The notes under the pieces are model-generated. The model saw nothing but the letters and a program-made list of their open reading frames with translations. It did not search any database and was not told where the DNA came from. Positions 1 through 5,630 of a stretch of 6,615 bases of DNA are shown piece by piece. How positions within the stretch are numbered: position 1 is the stretch's first letter; the number at the start of each line of letters is the position of its first letter. The position numbers and the translations under genes are program-made. The stretch spans positions 1 through 6,615 of the forward strand of contig CANLWQ010000116.1 of NCBI GenBank assembly GCA_947494405.1, read 5' to 3'. The stretch comes from Comamonadaceae bacterium (GTDB lineage Bacteria; Pseudomonadota; Gammaproteobacteria; Burkholderiales; Burkholderiaceae_C).

Positions 1-1169
1 AAAGTGCCGGCAAAGCACGAACCCTCGTCGATCAGCGCAAACAAGGAGCGCGAAGACACATCCAGGCGCGCCAAAGTGCGGCGCAGCAAGCCAATGGTTT
101 CATTCACCAACCAATGCGCTTGGTGCTGCACCAACAACGCATCAGACTGCAGTGCAAGCGATGCGTCGCCAGTGGTTTTCAACAGCCATGTACCTATATC
201 GAGTTCGTTGCTGCGCAAACAAAGAATGGCGTCATCCAATTCACGCGCCATTTGCAAGGGGTACCAAGTGTCACCCGCTTGGTGAATGGCTTCAATGCTG
301 CTGGGCAACTCGGCTTGAGGCGCAGACACGGTGAGGGTGGCCGAGCGCTTGGCGCGGTCTATTTGCACATTCACATAGCCATAGTTCAAACTGTCAGCGG
401 TGGTGGTTTTGTTTAAAGGGTTCAAAGCCACGCCTTGACCTTGTGCAGCCAGACCCGCACGTTGGCTGTGAGCCGGCAGTGCTTGGGCATGTTGGGCCAC
501 CACCTCCGCAAACTGGGCGGGTTTGGCAATCGCGTCGACCAAGCGCCAGTCCACCGCTTTTTGGCCGCGCACACCTTCCACGCTGGTACAAAAAATATCG
601 GCCAGATCGTGGCGCACATGGCGCTTGTCAGTGATGCGGGTCAAGCCGCCCGTGCCAGGCAACACACCCAACAAAGGCACTTCTGGCAAAGACACACTGG
701 AGGAGCGGTCGTCCACCAGCACAATCTCATCGCAGGCCAGCGCCAACTCGTAGCCGCCGCCGGCACATGCGCCGTTCACAGCCGCGACAAATTTCAAACC
801 ACTGTGGCGACTGCTGTCTTCTATGCCGTTGCGGGTTTCATTGGTGAATTTACAAAAATTCACTTTCCAAGCGTGGCTGGACAAACCCAGCATGAAAATA
901 TTGGCGCCTGAGCAAAAAATACGGTCTTTCAAACTGGTGACCACCACCGACTTGACCTCGGGGTGCTCAAAACGAACGCGCTGCAAGGCGTCATGCAACT
1001 CGATATCCACGCCCAAGTCGTAAGAATTGAGTTTGAGTTTGTAGCCTGGCAAGATGCCGCCGTCTTCTTGAATATCCAAAGACAAAGTGGCGACCTCGCC
1101 CTCAACCTTCAGTGACCAATGGCGGTAAAGGCTGGGTTTTGTTTGGTAATCGACCTTGAAGTCTGACAT
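1..1169 (-). CDS. boxC: Benzoyl-CoA-dihydrodiol lyase BoxC, 3' end cut by window edge
   Basis: BoxC cleaves the ring of 2,3-dihydro-2,3-dihydroxybenzoyl-CoA in the cytoplasm, the ring-opening step of aerobic benzoyl-CoA (box) degradation. It releases formate and a C6 semialdehyde CoA ester. The visible 389 residues begin MSDFKVDYQT and show a crotonase fold: an oxyanion-hole segment FCSGANIFMLG near residues 85-95, then VNGACAGGGYELALACDE near 131-148 and LPEVPLLGVLPGTGG near 161-175. The tryptophan-rich segment DTWYPLQMARELDDAI near 300-315 and the edge sequence LIDEGSCFAGT match my memory of BoxC rather than a generic enoyl-CoA hydratase. The family is about 550 residues, so roughly the last 160 lie outside. 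The start is well supported, because AAAGGA lies 8 bases before the ATG. No frameshift or stop interrupts the frame. It lies 68 bases after boxR on the same strand, which fits a box catabolic cluster continuing leftward. Confidence 0.93.
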   Translation of the reverse strand, partial: MSDFKVDYQTKPSLYRHWSLKVEGEVATLSLDIQEDGGILPGYKLKLNSYDLGVDIELHDALQRVRFEHPEVKSVVVTSLKDRIFCSGANIFMLGLSSHAWKVNFCKFTNETRNGIEDSSRHSGLKFVAAVNGACAGGGYELALACDEIVLVDDRSSSVSLPEVPLLGVLPGTGGLTRITDKRHVRHDLADIFCTSVEGVRGQKAVDWRLVDAIAKPAQFAEVVAQHAQALPAHSQRAGLAAQGQGVALNPLNKTTTADSLNYGYVNVQIDRAKRSATLTVSAPQAELPSSIEAIHQAGDTWYPLQMARELDDAILCLRSNELDIGTWLLKTTGDASLALQSDALLVQHQAHWLVNETIGLLRRTLARLDVSSRSLFALIDEGSCFAGT

Positions 1170-1177
1170 GCGGGCAT

Positions 1178-1183
1178 TCCTTT
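1178..1183 (-). promoter_or_regulatory. Ribosome binding site of boxC
   Basis: On the minus strand the sequence reads AAAGGA, followed by 8 bases and then the boxC ATG. This is a good Shine-Dalgarno match and fixes the start of boxC. Confidence 0.75.
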
Positions 1184-1220
1184 GAAGCCGTGCATCATCC
1201 TGCTGAAATGCGACAAATTA

Positions 1221-1236
1221 GCGCACTATATTGCAT
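1221..1236 (-). promoter_or_regulatory. Candidate BoxR operator and -10 region upstream of boxC
   Basis: The minus strand reads ATGCAATATAGTGCGC, that is TGCA, six bases, then TGCG. It aligns closely with the site in front of boxR (ATGCATTAAAGTGCAT), matching 12 of 16 positions. The spacer overlaps TATAGT, a 5/6 match to a sigma-70 -10 hexamer, so a bound repressor would block the promoter. Transcription would then start about 50 bases before the boxC ATG. No good -35 hexamer is visible at 16-18 bases spacing. From memory, the related repressor BzdR binds TGCA repeats. That this is a BoxR site is inference. Confidence 0.5.
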
Positions 1237-1237
1237 G

Positions 1238-2011
1238 TTATTGATTTTGCGCTAGGTAAGCTTTTTTCAACGCCTGAAAACTGGCCTCTTGCGACTGCTG
1301 GCTGGTGTCAAAGTGCAAATCTGCCTTGGCGTAAAACGGCGAGCGGCTCTCAAGAATACGGCGCAAGTCCTGCATGGCCTCGGTACTGGCCGCCATGGGG
1401 CGGGTGTCGCCTTGGGCCAAGACGCGGGCCATATGGTCCTCGGGCGTGGCTTGTAACCACATGGTGAAGCATTGCGCCAGCAGCAAATTGAAGGTGGCTT
1501 CCTCGGACACCAAGCCCCCAGGTGTGGCCAGCACCGCATGGGGATGCTGCGCCAAGCTGTCCTCTAAGGCGCGACGCTCGTAGCGGCGGTAAGCCTGCGG
1601 CCCGTAAAGCCCATGAATTTCACTGATGTTGCAGCCAGCCAGTTGTTCAATGACTCGGCTAAGTTCGACAAACACATAGCCCAGTTCTTTGGCCAAACGC
1701 TGACCCAAGGTGGATTTGCCCGCCCCGCGCAAGCCAATCAGCGCGATATGTTGTCGCCGCAAGCTGCCGCTGGCGGGGGCTTCTTCCAACAAACTCACCA
1801 AGCTGCATTGCAAAGCTTTGGCGACTTGCAACAAAACCAAAATAGAGGCGTTACCCGTGCCGGCTTCCAAGTTGGCCCAATGCCGCTCGGACACTTGGGC
1901 GCGCGCCGCCGCGGCTTTGCGCGACAAACCCCGTCGGCCACGCAGTTGCCGCACCCGCACGGCCAAAGCCATCAGGTAGGGGTGTTTTTCGTCTAAAGGG
2001 GTATTGCGCAT
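1238..2011 (-). CDS. boxR: BoxR-type transcriptional regulator (HTH plus shikimate-kinase-like domain)
   Basis: This is a probable repressor of the box genes, of the BoxR/BzdR family, in which benzoyl-CoA is the known inducer. Residues about 18-72 form an XRE-type helix-turn-helix (VRQLRGRRGLS, then VSERHWANLEAGTGNAS). Residues about 88-257 form a shikimate-kinase-like domain with an intact Walker A GLRGAGKS at 93-100. The shikimate-binding DxD is replaced by ExS (FVELS) and the family GGG by PGG (ATPGG), so it should sense a ligand rather than phosphorylate shikimate. The 257 residues are about 40 fewer than BzdR/BoxR proteins I recall, and the loss maps to the linker between domains (about residues 74-88). 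The first in-frame ATG after an upstream stop was chosen. It has no Shine-Dalgarno sequence, and an operator-like palindrome lies 2 bases before it. An internal ATG at residue 14 is possible but no better supplied. The gene follows apbC after 34 bases. Confidence 0.9.
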   Translation of the reverse strand: MRNTPLDEKHPYLMALAVRVRQLRGRRGLSRKAAAARAQVSERHWANLEAGTGNASILVLLQVAKALQCSLVSLLEEAPASGSLRRQHIALIGLRGAGKSTLGQRLAKELGYVFVELSRVIEQLAGCNISEIHGLYGPQAYRRYERRALEDSLAQHPHAVLATPGGLVSEEATFNLLLAQCFTMWLQATPEDHMARVLAQGDTRPMAASTEAMQDLRRILESRSPFYAKADLHFDTSQQSQEASFQALKKAYLAQNQ

Positions 2012-2013
2012 CC

Positions 2014-2029
2014 ATGCACTTTAATGCAT
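2014..2029. promoter_or_regulatory. Candidate BoxR operator at the boxR start
   Basis: ATGCACTTTAATGCAT is a 16-bp dyad with perfect ATGCA/TGCAT arms and a 6-base spacer. It sits in the 34-base gap between apbC and boxR, ending 2 bases before the boxR ATG. The same layout recurs upstream of boxC. It is consistent with autoregulation by BoxR, whose relative BzdR binds TGCA repeats (from memory). The spacer contains TAAAGT on the minus strand, a weak -10. If that is used, the transcript would begin at or next to the start codon. Confidence 0.55.
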
Positions 2030-2045
2030 CTTGCGGAAAGACGTT

Positions 2046-3137
2046 TCAGGTGTCCTTAGACACCTTGATGGTGGGGAATTTCGACGAAAAGTCTTTCGCC
2101 TTGGCCGAAACCGCCACCGCCAATTGACGCGCCACCGCTTTGTAAATACCTGTCACTTCGCCATCGGGGTCAGCCACCACGCTGGGCAGGCCGCTGTCGG
2201 CTTGTACACGAATAGCCATGCTCAAAGGCAAAGCGCCCAAATAAGTCATGCCCTCGGCTTGCGCCATTTTTTTGCCGCCTTCCACACCAAAGATGTGTTC
2301 TGCGTGACCGCATTGGCTGCACACATGGACCGCCATGTTTTCCACCACACCCAAAATGGGCACGCCCACTTTTTGGAACATGCGAATGCCCTTCAAGGCG
2401 TCTATCAGCGCAATGTCTTGCGGGGTGGTGACGATGACCGCGCCGGTCAGCGGCACGCGTTGGCTCAGGGTCAACTGTATGTCGCCAGTACCTGGAGGCA
2501 TATCGACAATCAGGTAATCCAAGTCGCGCCAGTTGGTTTGGCGCAGCAGTTGCTCAAGTGCTTGCGTGGCCATGGGGCCGCGCCACACCATGGCTTGGTC
2601 TTGCGCCACCAAAAACCCAATCGACATGACTTGCACGCCGTGGGCTTCCAAGGGCTGCATGGTTTTGCCATCTGCGCTTTCAGGGCGGCCTGACAAACCC
2701 ATCATCATGGGTTGGCTGGGACCGTAAATATCGGCGTCTAGCAAACCCACGCTTGCGCCCTCGGCAGCCAAAGCCAAAGCCAAATTGGCCGCGGTGGTGC
2801 TTTTGCCCACACCGCCTTTGCCAGACGCCACAGCAATGATGTTTTTCACCTGAGGCAACAAAGCCACGCCAGGCTGGGCCGCATGGGCAATCACTTTGCT
2901 GCTGACTTTGACTTTCACCGAGGTGACGCCGGGAACTTGCCCGACCACGTTTTGCAATTGCTGCTCGAAAGCCGACCACAAGCTTTTGGCGGGATAGCCC
3001 AATTCCACCTCAAACGACACCGCACCGCCGTCTATGCGCAGGTTTTTCAGCGACTTGCTGCTAACAAAGTCTTGGCCCGTGAGGGGGTCGGCCACGGTTT
3101 TCAAGGCTGTGGTGACGTCTTGTTCGCTCAAGGGCAT
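2046..3137 (-). CDS. apbC: Iron-sulfur cluster carrier ATPase ApbC (Mrp/NBP35 family)
   Basis: ApbC is a cytoplasmic P-loop ATPase that binds a [4Fe-4S] cluster at a dimer interface and passes it to apo-proteins. The 363-residue product (from MPLSEQDV) starts with a DUF59/MIP18-like domain (about 1-85, with DPLTGQDFVSSKSL). A deviant Walker A GKGGVGKS follows at 106-113, then LLDADIYGPSQP, DMPPGTGD from 212, and the cluster-binding CSQC with cysteines at 273 and 276. Length and motif order are normal. The ATG at 3137 was chosen over an in-frame TTG at 3164 because GGAG lies 5 bases before it. It is divergent from metG, a neighbourhood also found in E. coli (mrp/metG). Downstream on the same strand are boxR and boxC. 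Read-through is possible, since no hairpin-plus-T-run terminator lies in the 34-base gap. A link to the box pathway is not required, although BoxB and the BoxA partner are iron or Fe-S proteins. Confidence 0.94.
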   Translation of the reverse strand: MPLSEQDVTTALKTVADPLTGQDFVSSKSLKNLRIDGGAVSFEVELGYPAKSLWSAFEQQLQNVVGQVPGVTSVKVKVSSKVIAHAAQPGVALLPQVKNIIAVASGKGGVGKSTTAANLALALAAEGASVGLLDADIYGPSQPMMMGLSGRPESADGKTMQPLEAHGVQVMSIGFLVAQDQAMVWRGPMATQALEQLLRQTNWRDLDYLIVDMPPGTGDIQLTLSQRVPLTGAVIVTTPQDIALIDALKGIRMFQKVGVPILGVVENMAVHVCSQCGHAEHIFGVEGGKKMAQAEGMTYLGALPLSMAIRVQADSGLPSVVADPDGEVTGIYKAVARQLAVAVSAKAKDFSSKFPTIKVSKDT

Positions 3138-3142
3138 GTGTA

Positions 3143-3146
3143 CTCC
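3143..3146 (-). promoter_or_regulatory. Ribosome binding site of apbC
   Basis: GGAG on the minus strand lies 5 bases before the ATG at 3137 and decides the start. The in-frame TTG 27 bases upstream has no comparable site. Confidence 0.65.
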
Positions 3147-3197
3147 ATTGTGTCTGTTGGTCAAAAGGCTGTAGTCTAGCTATACAGACACACTAAG

Positions 3198-3265
3198 CGA
3201 GCATTGACGCCAAGCCCCGCCATGGCGGCTCGGTCGCCTCTCACTGCCGCAAGCGGCAATGCTCG
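3198..3265. repeat. Imperfect palindrome containing two smaller hairpins
   Basis: The outer arms CGAGCATTG (3198-3206) and CAATGCTCG (3257-3265) are perfect 9-bp inverted repeats, and pairing extends inward past one mismatch (CGAGCATTGxCGC). Between the arms are the perfect 12-bp palindrome CCGCCATGGCGG (3217-3228) and a hairpin TGCCGC-AA-GCGGCA (3245-3258), which competes with the right outer arm. The layout resembles a degraded intergenic repeat. No T run follows either inner hairpin, so it is not a classic terminator. Confidence 0.5.
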
Positions 3266-3330
3266 AGTCGGCCCGCCCGCCTTGTCGGGTCTTTGTTGAA
3301 GCACTTTTTCGAAACTACCAGACCGACATG

Positions 3331-3410
3331 CTGTGATTGTCCGCAAAGCGAACATTGACTCGAAGAGGCAGTGAGCGGCGGGCGAGCACAGCAGGGCGGG
3401 CTGATCACAG
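3331..3410. repeat. 80-bp block with 7-bp terminal inverted repeats
   Basis: CTGTGAT at 3331-3337 and ATCACAG at 3404-3410 are perfect inverted ends of a GC-rich block. Inside, AAGCGAACATTGAC (3346-3359) repeats AAGCGAGCATTGAC (3195-3208) with one mismatch, tying this block to the palindrome upstream. GGCAGTGAG inside also matches, inverted, CTCACTGCC near 3240-3248. This may be a dispersed intergenic repeat or a worn miniature element. The 7-bp ends are short enough to be chance. Confidence 0.35.
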
Positions 3411-3460
3411 ACAAAAGAAGCAAGGCATAAAATCAGATTCCTATTCAGTATTAACCCCTC

Positions 3461-5602
3461 ATGACCCAGCGCCGCTTATTTGTCACCACCGCCCTGCCCT
3501 ATGCCAATGGCAACTTTCATATCGGGCACATGATGGAGTACATCCAAGCCGATATCTGGGTGCGTTATCAACGCATGCAGGGGCACGCGGTGAATTTTGT
3601 TTGCGCCGACGACACGCATGGCGCGCCCATCATGATCGCTGCTGAAAAAGCCGGTCTCACACCGCAGCAGTTTGTAGCCAATATCGCTGCTGGCCGCCAG
3701 CAATACCTTGACGGCTTTCATATAGCCTTTGACAACTGGCACAGCACCGACGCGCCTGAAAACCACGCCTTGGCGCAGCAGATTTACCGCGACCTGCGCG
3801 ACCTGCCCGCAGAAAAAGGTGGCACGCTGATTGAGCGCAAAACCATAGAGCAGTTTTTCGATCCCGAGAAAAATATGTTTTTGCCCGACCGCTTCATCAA
3901 GGGCGAATGCCCCAAGTGCGGCACCAAAGACCAATACGGCGACAACTGCGAAAACTGTGGTGCGGTGTACGCGCCCACCGATTTGAAAAACCCCTACTCT
4001 GCTTTGTCGGGTGCGACGCCGGTGTTGAAACATGCCGAGCATTTTTTCTTCAAGCTGTCCGACCCGCGTTGCGTAGCGTTTTTACAAGACTGGACGCAAA
4101 ACGGCCAACACCTGCAACCCGAAGTCGCCAACAAAGTGAAAGAGTGGTTCAGTGTTCGCAGCAACCCCGACGGCAGCACCAGCGAAGGTTTGGGCGACTG
4201 GGACATCAGCCGCGACGCGCCCTACTTTGGCATCGAAATTCCCGATGCCCCCGGCAAATATTTTTATGTGTGGCTGGATGCACCTATTGGCTATTTGGCC
4301 TCGCTGAAAAACCTGCTGGAAAAACGCGGCGAAAACTTTGACGCCTACATCAACGACCCAGAGGTAGAGCAATACCATTTCATTGGCAAAGACATCGTCA
4401 CTTTTCACACGTTGTTTTGGCCAGCTATTTTGCAGTTCAGCGGCCGCAAAGTGCCGCACAAGGTGTTTGTGCATGGCTTTCTCACGGTGAACAACGGCGA
4501 GAAGATGAGCAAGAGCCGAGGCACGGGCCTGAACCCCTTGAAGTACCTCGAGTTAGGTATGAACCCCGAGTGGCTGCGCTACTACTTGGCCGCCAAGCTC
4601 AATGGCCGCAACGAGGACATAGACTTCAACGCCGATGATTTTTTGGCGCGGGTGAACTCTGATTTGGTCGGCAAATATATCAACATCGCGTCCCGTGCTG
4701 CGGGTTTCATTGCCAAGCGTTTTGCTGGCAAATTAGGCGCGGTGAGCGCCGACGGCGAGGCGCTGCTGGCGCAATTGCATGCGGGGTTGCCGGCCATTGA
4801 GGCGCTTTACGACCAACGCGACTGCGCCAAAGCTTTGCGCGACACCATGGCCTTGGCCGACCGCGTGAACGAATATGTGGACGCCAACAAACCTTGGGAG
4901 TTGGCCAAGCAAGAGGGCCAAGATGCCCGTTTGCAAGATGTGTGCAGCACCTGCATAGAAGCGTTTCGCTTGCTGAGTTTGGCCTTAAAACCTGTGCTGC
5001 CCGCCTTGGCAGCCCAAGTAGAGGCTTTTTTAAATATCTCGCCCTTGCAGTTCGCGCAGCGCGACCAACGCATGGGCGCCGGCCACACCATTGGCACTTA
5101 CCAACACCTGATGCAACGAGTGGACGCCAAGATGCTTGACGCTTTGTTTGAAACAGATAAATTGGGGTCGGATACCGATTTCCAACCCAACAAGCCGGGG
5201 TCAGAGCCCGAATTTTCCTCCGGAAAATCGGGGTCTGACCCCGGCGGCGAAGCCATCGCCGACACCATTTCCATAGACGACTTTGCCAAGATCGATTTAC
5301 GCATTGCGCTCATCGTCAACTGCGAACCGGTAGAGGGCAGCACCAAGTTGCTGCGCTTGACACTGGATGTGGGCGAGGGCCGCACACGCAATGTGTTTTC
5401 TGGTATTGCCAGCATGTACCAGCCCGCCGACTTGGTGGGCAAACTCACCGTCATGGTGGCCAATTTGGCGCCGCGCAAAATGAAGTTCGGTATCTCTGAG
5501 GGCATGGTGCTTGCCGCCAGCCACGCAGATGAGAAAGCCCATCCAGGTATCCATGTACTGCACCCTTGGCCGGGTGCCACGCCGGGCATGCGCATCCATT
5601 GA
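3461..5602 (+). CDS. metG: Methionine--tRNA ligase (MetRS), long form with C-terminal tRNA-binding domain
   Basis: MetRS charges tRNA-Met and initiator tRNA with methionine using ATP in the cytoplasm, and is essential. The 713-residue product has class I signatures: HIGH at 20-23 ([11 protein letters not shown]) and KMSKS at 348-352. A zinc knuckle has cysteines at 150, 153, 163 and 166 (CPKC, then CENC). The anticodon-binding helical domain covers about 390-560. From about residue 605 to the end is an EMAPII/Trbp111-like OB-fold ([12 protein letters not shown], then [19 protein letters not shown]), which promotes dimerisation and tRNA binding. E. coli MetG has about 677 residues. Part of the excess is a low-complexity linker (about 567-598) encoded by a palindromic DNA repeat. 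The ATG start fits the family N-terminus ([16 protein letters not shown]) but has no Shine-Dalgarno sequence, the preceding bases being TTAACCCCTC. A SulP gene follows after 28 bases. Confidence 0.97.
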   Translation: MTQRRLFVTTALPYANGNFHIGHMMEYIQADIWVRYQRMQGHAVNFVCADDTHGAPIMIAAEKAGLTPQQFVANIAAGRQQYLDGFHIAFDNWHSTDAPENHALAQQIYRDLRDLPAEKGGTLIERKTIEQFFDPEKNMFLPDRFIKGECPKCGTKDQYGDNCENCGAVYAPTDLKNPYSALSGATPVLKHAEHFFFKLSDPRCVAFLQDWTQNGQHLQPEVANKVKEWFSVRSNPDGSTSEGLGDWDISRDAPYFGIEIPDAPGKYFYVWLDAPIGYLASLKNLLEKRGENFDAYINDPEVEQYHFIGKDIVTFHTLFWPAILQFSGRKVPHKVFVHGFLTVNNGEKMSKSRGTGLNPLKYLELGMNPEWLRYYLAAKLNGRNEDIDFNADDFLARVNSDLVGKYINIASRAAGFIAKRFAGKLGAVSADGEALLAQLHAGLPAIEALYDQRDCAKALRDTMALADRVNEYVDANKPWELAKQEGQDARLQDVCSTCIEAFRLLSLALKPVLPALAAQVEAFLNISPLQFAQRDQRMGAGHTIGTYQHLMQRVDAKMLDALFETDKLGSDTDFQPNKPGSEPEFSSGKSGSDPGGEAIADTISIDDFAKIDLRIALIVNCEPVEGSTKLLRLTLDVGEGRTRNVFSGIASMYQPADLVGKLTVMVANLAPRKMKFGISEGMVLAASHADEKAHPGIHVLHPWPGATPGMRIH
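5164..5183 (+). repeat. Degenerate third half-copy of the metG palindromic repeat
   Basis: GGGGTCGGATACCGATTTCC resembles the left arm of the adjacent palindrome, GGGGTCAGAGCCCGAATTTTCC, allowing a 2-base gap and a few substitutions. In protein it gives GSDTDF, matching GSEPEF from the left arm. It lies 13 bases before the palindrome, so the linker holds two and a half related units. Divergence suggests it is older or unselected. Confidence 0.5.
5195..5244. repeat. Near-perfect 50-bp palindrome inserted in the metG linker
   Basis: The left arm (5195-5218, beginning CCGGGGTCAGAGCCCG) and the right arm (5222-5244, ending GGGGTCTGACCCCGG) are reverse complements except for one unpaired base and one mismatch. 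The loop is 3 bases. It would form a very stable RNA or cruciform hairpin. It is translated in frame as residues 579-595 of MetG, mostly Gly, Ser, Pro and Glu, between the anticodon-binding and C-terminal OB domains. From memory, GGGGTCTGACCCC-type palindromes are dispersed in Comamonadaceae genomes, usually between genes. I could not check copy number here. Confidence 0.8.
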
Positions 5603-5609
5603 CACTTAA

Positions 5610-5622
5610 GGGTCGCAGACCC
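5610..5622 (+). other. Small hairpin between metG and the SulP gene
   Basis: GGGTC-GCA-GACCC forms a 5-bp stem with a 3-base loop, inside the 28-base gap and 8 bases before the SulP ATG. It has no T run, so it is unlikely to be an intrinsic terminator. The TTAAGGG just before and within the stem is the only Shine-Dalgarno-like sequence and is too far from the ATG unless the hairpin folds. Its function is unknown, and chance is a real alternative. Confidence 0.3.
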
Positions 5623-5630
5623 ACACCCGC

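Larger units (their letters stand above)
3138..3460. other. Divergent apbC/metG intergenic region, no gene seen
   Basis: This spacer of 323 bases must hold the promoters of the divergent apbC and metG genes. Candidate -10 elements are TATAGC on the minus strand near 3177-3182, and CATAAA near 3426 or TATTAA near 3449 on the plus strand. None has a convincing -35, so no promoter is called. The middle is rich in short palindromes and related repeats, listed separately. I found no tRNA-like or riboswitch-like fold, and the short open frames here lack family resemblance and ribosome binding sites. Confidence 0.6.

Noticed and set aside
435..911. Open frame of 158 codons antisense to boxC
   Set aside because: It is a shadow of the GC-biased codon pattern of boxC, is rich in His and Gln, resembles no family and has no ribosome binding site.
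1191..1194. A further TGCA between the boxC operator candidate and the boxC start
   Set aside because: It has no partner half-site at 6-base spacing. A lone 4-base match is expected by chance.
2031..2693. Open frame of 220 codons antisense to apbC
   Set aside because: It lies opposite a clearly conserved ATPase gene and its His/Gln-rich translation is typical of an antisense shadow.
3138..3164. In-frame TTG start extending apbC by 9 residues
   Set aside because: The ATG at 3137 has GGAG at proper spacing and gives the usual family N-terminus. The TTG has no ribosome binding site.
3169..3187. CTGTA-N9-TACAG dyad upstream of apbC, similar to a LexA box
   Set aside because: LexA sites are CTGT-N8-ACAG (16 bp). 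This one is 19 bp, with no pairing inside the 5-bp arms, so the spacing is wrong.
3245..3265. TGCCGC-AA-GCGGCA hairpin as a terminator
   Set aside because: No T run follows on either strand and the flanking genes point away from it, so there is nothing to terminate.
3476..4042. Open frame of 188 codons antisense to the metG catalytic domain
   Set aside because: It covers the HIGH and zinc-knuckle regions of metG and shows no family features of its own.
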